Source of the DNA: Sulfurospirillum sp. UBA6810
Lineage (GTDB): Bacteria > Campylobacterota > Campylobacteria > Campylobacterales > Sulfurospirillaceae
Assembly: GCA_002469305.1 (NCBI GenBank)
Contig: DKEY01000016.1
Span: 1 to 64,000 of the forward strand
Length of the DNA: 64,000 nt
Direction: 5' to 3'
Part shown: piece by piece, positions 27,057 to 34,232 of the stretch
How positions within the stretch are numbered: the stretch's first letter is position 1
How the letters are laid out: every line of letters starts with the position of its first letter
Notes under the pieces: model-generated
The model's database searches: none
Told to the model about the DNA's origin: nothing
The model's input: the letters and a program-made list of their open reading frames with translations, nothing else
Position numbers and translations under genes: made by a program

Positions 27057-27245
27057 ATGATTGCTAAAGCATTAACATTAGATGGAAAAGAAGTTGATAT
27101 TTCAAATTGGATAATTACGATTACAAATATCTATACAAATAAAGACAGAGAAGTAAAGTTTAGAGGGACTAAGGAAGAATGTGAAAAAAAAGCATACACG
27201 CTGTCAAATTCGTATTGTGAGTTTGACTATAGACAAGCGCGGTAA
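27057..27245 (+). CDS. small hypothetical protein
   Basis: This 62-residue protein (IAKALTLDGKEVDISNWIIT at the start) has an ATG after CAGGGAG. It has no recognised domain and belongs to the small-gene module between the inverted promoters. Confidence 0.55.
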   Translation: MIAKALTLDGKEVDISNWIITITNIYTNKDREVKFRGTKEECEKKAYTLSNSYCEFDYRQAR

Positions 27246-27256
27246 TAGGAGATTTA

Positions 27257-27394
27257 ATGAAATCAGAGAAAAAAGAAAAATTTAAAGTAGTATTGTTGCT
27301 TATAATCGTTGTTATAGCATTTTATGGTTCTATTGATTATTTGAGCCAAATGCTAAATATAGAGAATGATGTTAAAATTGCTGTGTCAAGATAA
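27257..27394 (+). CDS. 45-residue single-helix membrane peptide
   Basis: The sequence starts MKSEKKEKFK, then has one hydrophobic helix (VVLLLIIVVIAFYG) and a short polar end. TAGGAG precedes the ATG and the gene starts 11 bp after its neighbour. No family recognised. Confidence 0.55.
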   Translation: MKSEKKEKFKVVLLLIIVVIAFYGSIDYLSQMLNIENDVKIAVSR

Positions 27395-27470
27395 TTCAGT
27401 AAGTTAAATTTAATTGTATATTTATTAATATTCGAAGAAATTCACGTATCGTGAACCAAAAAGGAAACTC

Positions 27471-27983
27471 ATGAAAAAAAGCTATTTAGTCGCAGGACTT
27501 CTCGCCTCTACTCTATTGTTTACAGGGTGTAGCAATAGTATTTCTTCTGTAGATACATCTACGCCAGAAAGCATATCTCAACCTTATCAATCATATACAT
27601 TTGATGTAGGTATCGTTTTAGATGCTAAATATGTTGATGAAAATACCATCTCAATAGAAATGCAGTATACGAAACTCGAAGAGATGGAAACAAAAAAAGC
27701 TGGGGACTCAACTATAGAGTTGCCAAGTACAAGAAAGTATATACTTAGCTCTTTAATTACGACCAAAACACCTATTACTCTAGATGATGAGTTTGTGTTA
27801 CAGTTGCACAAAAGTAGCAATGGAGACTTCGTTCTTTCTTTTAGTAAGTATGTAGAAGATAAACTCTTTAACACAACACTAATTCCGAAAAGATTTCTAG
27901 TTACAAAAAACAGCATAACATTTTCTGGACTGAAACAATCTCAGAGTGCACATTACACAAGCATTCAGACAATAAGACGATAA
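27471..27983 (+). CDS. lipoprotein of unknown function
   Basis: This 170-residue protein has a lipoprotein signal (LLASTLLFTGC, lipidated Cys20). A beta-rich mature domain follows (YTFDVGIVLDAKYV, TISIEMQYTKLEE). It is likely at the cell envelope. AAAGGAAA precedes the ATG. In many mobile elements such lipoproteins act in entry exclusion, but nothing here proves that. Confidence 0.7.
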   Translation: MKKSYLVAGLLASTLLFTGCSNSISSVDTSTPESISQPYQSYTFDVGIVLDAKYVDENTISIEMQYTKLEEMETKKAGDSTIELPSTRKYILSSLITTKTPITLDDEFVLQLHKSSNGDFVLSFSKYVEDKLFNTTLIPKRFLVTKNSITFSGLKQSQSAHYTSIQTIRR

Positions 27984-27984
27984 G

Positions 27985-28010
27985 TCATGTAGGGCTAAAG
28001 CTCTACATGA
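27985..28010 (+). terminator. hairpin terminator after the lipoprotein gene
   Basis: The 8-bp stem TCATGTAG/CTACATGA is extended by a GGC/GCT pairing with loop TAAA, directly after the stop codon. It has no clear T-run. The rest of 28011-28229 holds one further small hairpin (CAGATAA/TTATCTG, 28199-28216) and no gene. Confidence 0.6.
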
Positions 28011-28229
28011 CTACACTTCAATAACTATTACATTTACATTGAAAATCAAAGTTTTCAATAATTAAATCAAATAACAATGTTTACAAATTGTAATTATTTG
28101 CCAAGTCTTTATGTTACTAATGGTAAAAATAGTTAAATTTTAATATAATGATTAATCAATAGGAACACAAGATGCTTCCTATCTATGAGGGGTGCCAGAC
28201 AGATAAGACGTTATCTGCTTTATATTGAT

Positions 28230-28505
28230 TTATTCTACTCGATTTCCAAATTCAAATTTTGATAATAGCGTGATATCATTTAAAAAAGTATCAGCCCTAT
28301 TTAAAGCTATTAAGTTAGAGCTTGTATCAGCTTTAATGCTTGTTATCGTGGTTTCTATTGAAGATTTAGCAATATGAATTATAAGCTTGATATCTTCTGA
28401 AGAGATATTTTTCTCTATAATTGCTAAATTGTGGTTCATAGCCTCTAAATTGGAGATAGCATCGTTTTTTTTATTTGTTATATCTACTAACTTTTTTAAA
28501 CTCAT
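28230..28505 (-). CDS. small helical hypothetical protein
   Basis: This 91-residue all-helical protein (KKLVDITNKKNDAISNLEAM at the start) is likely a coiled coil. It begins directly after the stop of the papain-like gene and is the last gene of the leftward small-gene operon. Confidence 0.55.
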   Translation of the reverse strand: MSLKKLVDITNKKNDAISNLEAMNHNLAIIEKNISSEDIKLIIHIAKSSIETTITSIKADTSSNLIALNRADTFLNDITLLSKFEFGNRVE

Positions 28506-28994
28506 TTATAAAACCTCTTTTTTTTGTAGGACACTAGCTTCTTTCTCATTTTCAGAAACAATATCGCTAATAATATTAGATAATTTTTCTTTATTTAGAA
28601 AAACATCTATTAGCGCCTGAGTTTCCTCTAGTTCCCCAATCAAATAATCTTCACTATAAGGAGCATCAAAATCAATATCCACATCCAAACTCTGAATATT
28701 GCTAAACAGTCCGCTTGCTAAAACAAGTGATTCTATTGATCTGAACTCACCATTTATATCATAAAACAATCCATCTTCTGACTTGTAAACAAAATGAATT
28801 ATTGAGTTTCCATTGGCATTTAAAGGTTCGCATAATCTAAGCGATTGACCTTTATTTTTATTTAATTTTAAAAGAGCATCGACCAAGCGATTACAACAAC
28901 CATTTATAAACTTATCTTCAACACTTGCATAATTTTCTTGTTTAATATATTTTTTTTGAAATAATTTAAACTCTTTTATAAAAATGCTATTCAT
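28506..28994 (-). CDS. papain-like small protein, paralogue, with shared C-terminal tail
   Basis: This 162-residue protein has NGCCNRLVDALLK, then HFVYKSEDGLFYDINGEF. The Cys/His/Asp plan is like the 26254 gene, although overall identity is low. The tail core KLSNIISDIVSEN (Ser 24 residues from the end) is nearly identical to that gene, including at the nucleotide level. The ATG overlaps the stop of the preceding small gene. Confidence 0.65.
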   Translation of the reverse strand: MNSIFIKEFKLFQKKYIKQENYASVEDKFINGCCNRLVDALLKLNKNKGQSLRLCEPLNANGNSIIHFVYKSEDGLFYDINGEFRSIESLVLASGLFSNIQSLDVDIDFDAPYSEDYLIGELEETQALIDVFLNKEKLSNIISDIVSENEKEASVLQKKEVL

Positions 28995-29167
28995 TGAGCT
29001 GCTGAATTAGTTTTATTTTTAAGTCTTGAATTTTCAATTGAAAAATCAAAATGACCTAATTTTTGATAAACTTTAATTGCATACTCAAAATCAACTTCAT
29101 TCATGTTAACATCATTATCATTGCACCATTCTTGAAGTTTATTTATAATACCTGATTCTACTTGCAT
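28991..29167 (-). CDS. 58-residue hypothetical protein
   Basis: This short ORF begins MQVESGIINKLQEWCNDND and ends NSAAQ. AGGAGAG precedes the ATG and the stop overlaps the start of the papain-like gene (ATGA). Spacing and coupling support a real gene; no family recognised. Confidence 0.55.
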   Translation of the reverse strand: MQVESGIINKLQEWCNDNDVNMNEVDFEYAIKVYQKLGHFDFSIENSRLKNKTNSAAQ

Positions 29168-29180
29168 AATTGCTCTCCTA

Positions 29181-29501
29181 TTAACGTTGTTTCATTTTGG
29201 TTTTTAAAGCATTTATCACTTTCTTTCCTAGTTCAGAGAGAAGATACCAAATCCCCATTATATACAGACCTTTTACTGTATACATGAATACAATTGCTAC
29301 CGCATTGATATGTGACAATATCTCGCCTATTGACAATAGTTCTTCTTTTTCGATAAAAGGATCATTGTTAGTAGTCAAATATCCAAAATTTATAAAATCA
29401 TCCAAAGAATACCCAATAAATGTTGATATAAAAAACATCCTCAATAGGCTACTCGCAAATTCAACAAAATCTATATACTGTTTATACTTCATTCCAGTCA
29501 C
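29181..29501 (-). CDS. small membrane protein
   Basis: This 106-residue protein has two hydrophobic segments (FASSLLRMFFISTFIGYSL and INAVAIVFMYTVKGLYIMG) and a basic end. It is preceded by copy 2 of the hairpin leader. No family recognised. Confidence 0.6.
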   Translation of the reverse strand: MTGMKYKQYIDFVEFASSLLRMFFISTFIGYSLDDFINFGYLTTNNDPFIEKEELLSIGEILSHINAVAIVFMYTVKGLYIMGIWYLLSELGKKVINALKTKMKQR

Positions 29502-29555
29502 CTTATCCTATTACATTGTTTTATAATCTCAACCAACCTCACTTTAGAAATGAGG
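29502..29555 (-). promoter_or_regulatory. hairpin leader element, copy 2
   Basis: On the minus strand this reads TCATTTCTAAAGTGAGG, then TTGGTTGAGATTAT and AACAATG, closely following copy 1 at 26996. Both copies sit just upstream of small unrelated genes. Confidence 0.5.
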
Positions 29556-29565
29556 TCTATTCAGA

Positions 29566-29790
29566 CTAAGCTATATATAACCTTGTTACTTTTGTATAGT
29601 CACTATCTGGCATAAATTCTCTAAGAGATTCTTTGTTGTTCTTAAAGCTTTTCATAAAATCACCCGCATGTTCTGCTTTATCAAAACTACAGCCAATACT
29701 CTCATGTATGCCCTCACCTCCAGCCATAACAATAAAAGTTCCTCTTGTACATCCTTTGGCTGTCTTGATACTTCCTGTGTCGATTATCAT
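29566..29790 (-). CDS. small hypothetical protein
   Basis: This 74-residue protein (MIIDTGSIKTAKGCTRGTFI at the start) has two cysteines and a helical end. GGGAG lies upstream. Part of the leftward operon; not recognised. Confidence 0.5.
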   Translation of the reverse strand: MIIDTGSIKTAKGCTRGTFIVMAGGEGIHESIGCSFDKAEHAGDFMKSFKNNKESLREFMPDSDYTKVTRLYIA

Positions 29791-29814
29791 TTTATTCTCC
29801 CATTGCTTATGTGT

Positions 29815-29979
29815 TTATTCTTTTTCATCCCAGCCGATATCGACCATCATTTCAAGAGCATAATTCATAACTTCTTTACCTATCTCTTCCTCTGTTGCAT
29901 CGTCTTCAACTTCTATAGTATCGACAACTTTGGACCCTATCAATCTTGTTGAAGCTGTTATCTCTATTACCCTTGCCAT
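29815..29979 (-). CDS. 54-residue acidic phage/plasmid-type protein
   Basis: The product has a beta segment MARVIEITASTRLIGSKVVD, then an acidic helical tail (DDATEEEIGKEV) ending WDEKE. This plan is common among short proteins of phages and conjugative elements that have no known function. AAGGAT precedes the ATG. Confidence 0.6.
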   Translation of the reverse strand: MARVIEITASTRLIGSKVVDTIEVEDDATEEEIGKEVMNYALEMMVDIGWDEKE

Positions 29980-29981
29980 TC

Positions 29982-30227
29982 TTAATCCTTTCCTATGTTT
30001 ACAGTTTTTAGTATTTTATACTCTTCCACACGTAAATCTTGCGTTCTTTCAATAATCTTATCGTCTATGAAAAGTTGAAGAACACTTCTAACATCCATCC
30101 AATTTTTAACTGTAGCTACTTTTTTAACTTCACTAAAAAAATCATCTATATTAAAACTTTTACCAGACTGATTAACTATTTCACAAAGAACTTCATATGA
30201 TTTTTGTATAACTTTTATTTTTGTCAT
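29982..30227 (-). CDS. small helical protein, possible winged helix
   Basis: This 81-residue protein resembles a winged helix (SFNIDDFFSEVKKVATVKNW, VRSVLQLFIDDKIIERTQ). It is between other small genes of the leftward operon. DNA binding is a guess from shape only. Confidence 0.5.
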   Translation of the reverse strand: MTKIKVIQKSYEVLCEIVNQSGKSFNIDDFFSEVKKVATVKNWMDVRSVLQLFIDDKIIERTQDLRVEEYKILKTVNIGKD

Positions 30228-30236
30228 ATTTAGCCC

Positions 30237-30473
30237 CTATTCTACTACTAAATTTCTATTTGCTAAAGTAACAATCATTTCGTGCATTGTGACTTCCTCT
30301 CGATATGCTATTTTACCTTTTTTTGCTAGCCTTCTTCTTGTTTCTCTTATGGAGGCTATAAGCTTTTCTTTGTCAATCTTACCATCTTCGATGAGTTTTT
30401 TTGCTTCATTCTTAAGTTTGTTAAAATCTCTTCTGACCATTGCTACATAACTTGATGACATTTGTTTCCCCAT
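30237..30473 (-). CDS. small basic helical protein
   Basis: This 78-residue Lys/Arg-rich helical protein (KLIASIRETRRRLAKKGKIA) is the first gene after the leftward promoter. The second Met (30461) has GGGG at a good distance and may be the true start. Not recognised. Confidence 0.55.
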   Translation of the reverse strand: MGKQMSSSYVAMVRRDFNKLKNEAKKLIEDGKIDKEKLIASIRETRRRLAKKGKIAYREEVTMHEMIVTLANRNLVVE

Positions 30474-30496
30474 TACATGACATAGTGCATGTTTTA

Positions 30497-30544
30497 TTTA
30501 TAAGACATTGTACTCTTAATGTTTTTATTTGTCAAGAACGATAG
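30497..30544 (-). promoter_or_regulatory. sigma-70 promoter, copy 2 of the inverted duplicated promoter
   Basis: On the minus strand TTGACA-17-TACAAT lies in a block almost identical to 26165-26213. It drives the leftward operon 30473 to 28230. Confidence 0.8.
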
Positions 30545-30559
30545 CGTTATATTTTTATT

Positions 30560-31603
30560 TTATATCATTTTTATTACATCTATAGGTGTGATTACTAGTT
30601 TACTCTTTGCCAATAGTTTTGAGAGTGTAGCTTTGTCTTTAAACCCCAGTAGTTTCTGAATTTCAGTATTTGGTATTCTATATTTATCTAAAAGAATAGC
30701 ATATGAATTTCTAATCATAGAGGGAGTGATATTCTCTTTTTTTACAGGGGAGGCTAAAAAATATTTTTTAGTGATACTTTGGATGGTTGTAGGCTTTAAC
30801 TGTTCTCCATTGGTAGTAAAAAAATATATGCTTGTTTCTTTGTTATCTTTTGCTTTATATTTATCAAAACACTTAGAAACTTTTTCTTGGGGGATACAAA
30901 CAGATCTGGCGTGATTTCCTTTGATTTTTAACTCAAAAAGGTCTTTTTTTTCTTTGATGTCACTTTTTTTAAGATTGATGAGCTCCGAAGAGCTAATCCC
31001 TGTAGTGTAGAGAAATTTTAAAAGTAAAATATCTCTATAGTGATTTAAAGTATCCTTTGTTGGTTCAATCTCATCAAGGTAATTATTGAAAGTTTTTAAC
31101 TCTTCTTCAGTAATGTATTCAAAATCATTTTGATTTGTAAATGGAGAGGAAATAGCTACTCCTTGTGAGTCTTTGCTGATTTTATATTTATACTCACTAT
31201 TGTTTTCATCAATATAGTTGAAAAAGTTTATGATTATTCTTAATGCAGCTTCGCTTGTTGAATCTGCTAGATTGATTTTTTTACAGTACTCCAGGGCAAA
31301 CTTTTTATATAGTATCTTTGAAGTAATTTCTTTCATCGAGCCGATATCTATACTCTCTAAAAAGGTGTAAAATCTAAAAAGAGGTTTTGCATAGTTATAA
31401 AATGATGTCATTCCTTGTGCTGCAAGGAACTTGGCAATTGCATCAAGTTCCTCAATGTTCTCAGCAAAAAGTATTTTCTTTACATGTATATCAATTTTTA
31501 AATTAGAGGGGCTCTTCAATGTTGTTATTTTATGGGCAAGATAACTTTTATACCATGTAAACACATTAGCCAATAAACTATCAGCAGGTTCAAGTTTTTC
31601 CAT
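30560..31603 (-). CDS. tyrosine-recombinase-like protein lacking catalytic residues
   Basis: This 347-residue protein has the fold pattern of Xer/phage integrases: an N-terminal SAM-like helical domain, then FLYTTGISSSELINLKKSDI, KIKGNHARSVCIP, TPSMIRNSYAILLD and IQKLLGFKDKATLSKL. At the catalytic positions, box-I Arg is Ser204, the first His of HxxR is Ser295 (Arg298 stays), the His/Trp is Phe321 and the nucleophilic Tyr is Leu330. It should not cut DNA. It could be a DNA-binding relic, regulator or partner of another recombinase. The reading frame is clean. Confidence 0.8.
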   Translation of the reverse strand: MEKLEPADSLLANVFTWYKSYLAHKITTLKSPSNLKIDIHVKKILFAENIEELDAIAKFLAAQGMTSFYNYAKPLFRFYTFLESIDIGSMKEITSKILYKKFALEYCKKINLADSTSEAALRIIINFFNYIDENNSEYKYKISKDSQGVAISSPFTNQNDFEYITEEELKTFNNYLDEIEPTKDTLNHYRDILLLKFLYTTGISSSELINLKKSDIKEKKDLFELKIKGNHARSVCIPQEKVSKCFDKYKAKDNKETSIYFFTTNGEQLKPTTIQSITKKYFLASPVKKENITPSMIRNSYAILLDKYRIPNTEIQKLLGFKDKATLSKLLAKSKLVITPIDVIKMI

Positions 31604-31863
31604 TATTTAGTGACTCTACTTTTCTGGCCAACAAAAATCTTATCCTCTTTTTTTAAAAGGGACATGATTGTTTCATAGTTTTTTTCCATTGTTTCTTTGT
31701 CACTAAAAAATTGAATGATTTTATAATCATCATAACCGCTAGGAAGTTTTTCTGGATAGTATATATGTAAATTATTACAATCTTCCCCATTTGTATATTT
31801 TAATATTTTCCTAACATAATCAAGATTGATTAATTCATCAGTTCCTTCTATTGTAATCGACAT
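31603..31863 (-). CDS. small hypothetical protein upstream of the recombinase-like gene
   Basis: This 86-residue protein (MSITIEGTDELINLDYVRKI at the start) has its stop overlapping the start of the recombinase-like gene, so the two are coupled. It is mixed alpha/beta and not recognised. Confidence 0.55.
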   Translation of the reverse strand: MSITIEGTDELINLDYVRKILKYTNGEDCNNLHIYYPEKLPSGYDDYKIIQFFSDKETMEKNYETIMSLLKKEDKIFVGQKSRVTK

Positions 31864-31933
31864 AACTATTCCTTTTTATTTTTTAAATAAGTTCTTTTTT
31901 AATTCTTCAATAAGAGAAGCTATTTTTAAGCAT

Positions 31934-32728
31934 TTAGAATCCTTGAACTAGGTACTTATTTTCAAAAGCATCAAGCCACTTATTTAAATCTTTGCTTTTT
32001 AATGAGAATGGTTTAGTTTTTTCAATACTAGGAATTTTATCCCACCCATCTTCTGCTATTATATTTCTTACCATTTTTAAAAGTTCACAGTATTTTTCAG
32101 CATTTGTGTTTATATCACTAGAGTTTTCAAGATAGATATTTGGAATATTGGGAATTTTTCTCTCATTTGAAAATAAGTGGAAATATCTAGAAAAGTTTCC
32201 TTTTTCTTTTGAGTCAATTGCAAGCTGAATATAGTCATATATCCATATAATATTAGTATCAACTCTTTTTATAGAGTTTAATAAAAGATTCCAGTTGTCA
32301 TCCATATTAAGCTTGATAAAGTAAAATAAATCGCTATTGATAGGCTTCATTCTCAGTAATAACAAAACAGTTTCTCTATTTATGCGTGTATTTTCTAACC
32401 CTTGAAGACAATACTCTTCAAAGCTGTTATATTTTTTATTTGAGATTATTAAGTCAATCAAAATATCAAAAACAATAAAATCATTTTTGCTAGAGTGTGT
32501 TTTAAAAATCAAATCATATAGCTCTAAAGTTTGTTTATCATAAAAGCTATTGATATAAGAAGTATTTTCTAATCTATTTATTTTATTTGTACTTAGAAAT
32601 TCTTCTAACTCATCTTTTGAAAAGTACTTATCTAATAAATTTATAACTGGTCTTTTTTCTCTTTGCCAATTATAAAAAGTAGGCGAACTAAATCCAAATA
32701 AACTTGTAAAAATATCTTCTTTTTTCAT
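31934..32728 (-). CDS. hypothetical protein with N-terminal HTH-like motif
   Basis: This 264-residue protein has an N-terminal motif FGFSSPTFYNWQREKRPVIN followed by LLDKYFSKDELEEFL. This type occurs in Campylobacterota accessory proteins and resembles a helix-turn-helix. The rest is helical. It is probably a regulator, but the target is unknown. Confidence 0.6.
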   Translation of the reverse strand: MKKEDIFTSLFGFSSPTFYNWQREKRPVINLLDKYFSKDELEEFLSTNKINRLENTSYINSFYDKQTLELYDLIFKTHSSKNDFIVFDILIDLIISNKKYNSFEEYCLQGLENTRINRETVLLLLRMKPINSDLFYFIKLNMDDNWNLLLNSIKRVDTNIIWIYDYIQLAIDSKEKGNFSRYFHLFSNERKIPNIPNIYLENSSDINTNAEKYCELLKMVRNIIAEDGWDKIPSIEKTKPFSLKSKDLNKWLDAFENKYLVQGF

Positions 32729-32844
32729 TTCATATCCTCTAATTCAAGTATTTTTTTCATAAGAACTTTGATGTCATTCTTTAGTTCTTCTGTTTTGTTT
32801 GTAGCTACTGCTACTGCACTTAATGTAATAAAGTGCTTATCCAA
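32725..32844 (-). CDS. 39-residue ORF coupled to the HTH-like gene
   Basis: The frame ends ELEDMK and its stop overlaps the start of the HTH-like gene (ATGA). The only suitable start is a TTG. It is helical. Coupling supports it, but it is short and has no obvious ribosome binding site. Confidence 0.35.
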   Translation of the reverse strand: MDKHFITLSAVAVATNKTEELKNDIKVLMKKILELEDMK

Positions 32845-32858
32845 AGCATCAGTATCTT

Positions 32859-33509
32859 TTAGGACTCTAGAAGAATTTTTTCTATTAGAGAATTGTTTTC
32901 AAAGACAGAGCGGAGGTTACCCAAGGTTATATTTTTTATTATTAGTCTGATGTTGTTACCATTTTTAAAGTTTATTAAACTTATGTAATTGTCACCATAA
33001 GAACTCTTACCTATATTTAAAACCTCATTGAATGAAAAAAAATCTCCATCAATTAAAATTTTTTTATTATTAGTATTTATTAAAAATTGACCTAGTTGTT
33101 TGCCAAAATCTATATCGTCAAAATCTATATCGTCAAAATCTATATCATTTATTTTTTCTACTTCTATACTGTAAAGTGTATTGTCTTCTTTGTCTGGTTT
33201 AGCATACCATTTTAATAAAACATTAATTTTTTCTTGTTTGAAAGAAACTGATATTTTACCACCAAGCAACATAAATAAAATATTAAAAGGATTAAGAAGC
33301 GATAACGGAGAGGTTTTAATTGCGGCTATTGTACTAATTTCAATTACTATATTGCCACTTGAGTCCATTGAAGGAGACTGGTTGTATTTTTTTGCAAACT
33401 CTAAGGCTTCAGTTCTTGTTACTTCTTCTTTAAGTCCAAAGTTATTATTTTTAAAACCAAAACCGTTTATATAACCTTTGTATTTTATAATATTATTAAA
33501 TTTAGTCAT
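32859..33509 (-). CDS. hypothetical protein with DIDFD repeats
   Basis: This 216-residue protein has a hydrophobic middle (SLLNPFNILFMLLGGKI), a triple DIDFD repeat and a beta-rich C-terminal domain. AAAGGAT precedes the ATG. It is in the same orientation as the repressor-like gene. Not recognised. Confidence 0.55.
   Translation of the reverse strand: MTKFNNIIKYKGYINGFGFKNNNFGLKEEVTRTEALEFAKKYNQSPSMDSSGNIVIEISTIAAIKTSPLSLLNPFNILFMLLGGKISVSFKQEKINVLLKWYAKPDKEDNTLYSIEVEKINDIDFDDIDFDDIDFGKQLGQFLINTNNKKILIDGDFFSFNEVLNIGKSSYGDNYISLINFKNGNNIRLIIKNITLGNLRSVFENNSLIEKILLES
33104..33148 (-). repeat. three tandem 15-bp repeats coding for DIDFD units
   Basis: The plus-strand unit CAAAATCTATATCGT occurs three times with one change in the last copy. 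It keeps the frame and adds acidic five-residue repeats. Confidence 0.85.
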
Positions 33510-33535
33510 TTTTTATCCTTTGTTGTAATTCTCAA

Positions 33536-33925
33536 TCATTTAGTCTCAAATTGTAGTAAATAAATTCCAAATTCATTTATTTTATTATCATCATTCATAA
33601 TTTTAGAATATTTCTCTTCAAAAATATTCATTGTAACCTTGTCAATATTTAAATTAGAAGATTTAGGGTTAGTAGTTTTTCCATTACAAACACCAGAGCC
33701 TATAATGGTTGAATTTTGAAGATTGTGTATTTGCACTTGTGTGAAAATATATTCAAGTGCCTTAGGATCAATTTCGGCTACTTTGTCAACTAGTGTTCCT
33801 ATTGCGTTTCTGCTTTGCCATCCACTAATAGTTGATTGTGTTGTATTTAATTTGCTTGCTAAATCCGCTAAGGTTTTAACTTTATAAAACTTATTAAGTT
33901 TTTGAATTAATTTATCAGTATTCAT
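33536..33925 (-). CDS. CI-type phage repressor N-terminal domain protein
   Basis: This 129-residue protein has a helix-turn-helix typical of short CI-like repressors (LADLASKLNTTQSTISGWQSR, then EIDPKALEYIFT). The C-terminal part is helical. It probably regulates the element's own genes. Confidence 0.7.
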   Translation of the reverse strand: MNTDKLIQKLNKFYKVKTLADLASKLNTTQSTISGWQSRNAIGTLVDKVAEIDPKALEYIFTQVQIHNLQNSTIIGSGVCNGKTTNPKSSNLNIDKVTMNIFEEKYSKIMNDDNKINEFGIYLLQFETK

Positions 33926-33936
33926 AATCTTTTCCT

Positions 33937-34185
33937 TTAATCATTTTCTTGCAATTCGCAATCGTTTGCTTTTGCTATATATATTTCATATCCATCTGAG
34001 AGCTCTAAGAAACCTTTATCTAAAAGTTTAGTTACTTTACAAGGGATATGCCCTATCTCTTCTTTAAAGTAATAAACATAATCTCCTATGGAAAACTCTT
34101 TATTTGATTTACATGTACCAAAAAGCTTATTAGCCATATTTTGTATTAATACCCTGCTCTCTTCGATTGTGTTTGTCTTTTCCAT
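33937..34185 (-). CDS. small SH3-like hypothetical protein
   Basis: This 82-residue protein has a beta-rich centre (FSIGDYVYYFKEEIGHIPCK) that resembles small SH3-like barrels. It lies just upstream of the repressor-like gene in the same direction. Function unknown. Confidence 0.5.
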   Translation of the reverse strand: MEKTNTIEESRVLIQNMANKLFGTCKSNKEFSIGDYVYYFKEEIGHIPCKVTKLLDKGFLELSDGYEIYIAKANDCELQEND

Positions 34186-34203
34186 AAAAATCCTTTATTC
34201 TAT

Positions 34204-34232
34204 CAAAAAAATACTTCCAATCTAGTTGGAAG
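34204..34232 (-). terminator. rho-independent terminator of the first cytosine methyltransferase gene
   Basis: On the minus strand CTTCCAA/TTGGAAG with a 5-nt loop is followed by TATTTTTTT. The stem overlaps the methyltransferase stop codon. It is a strong intrinsic terminator. Confidence 0.85.

Noticed and set aside
33104..33148. Short tandem repeats as a CRISPR array
   Set aside because: Units are 15 bp, have no spacers and lie in frame inside a protein gene.
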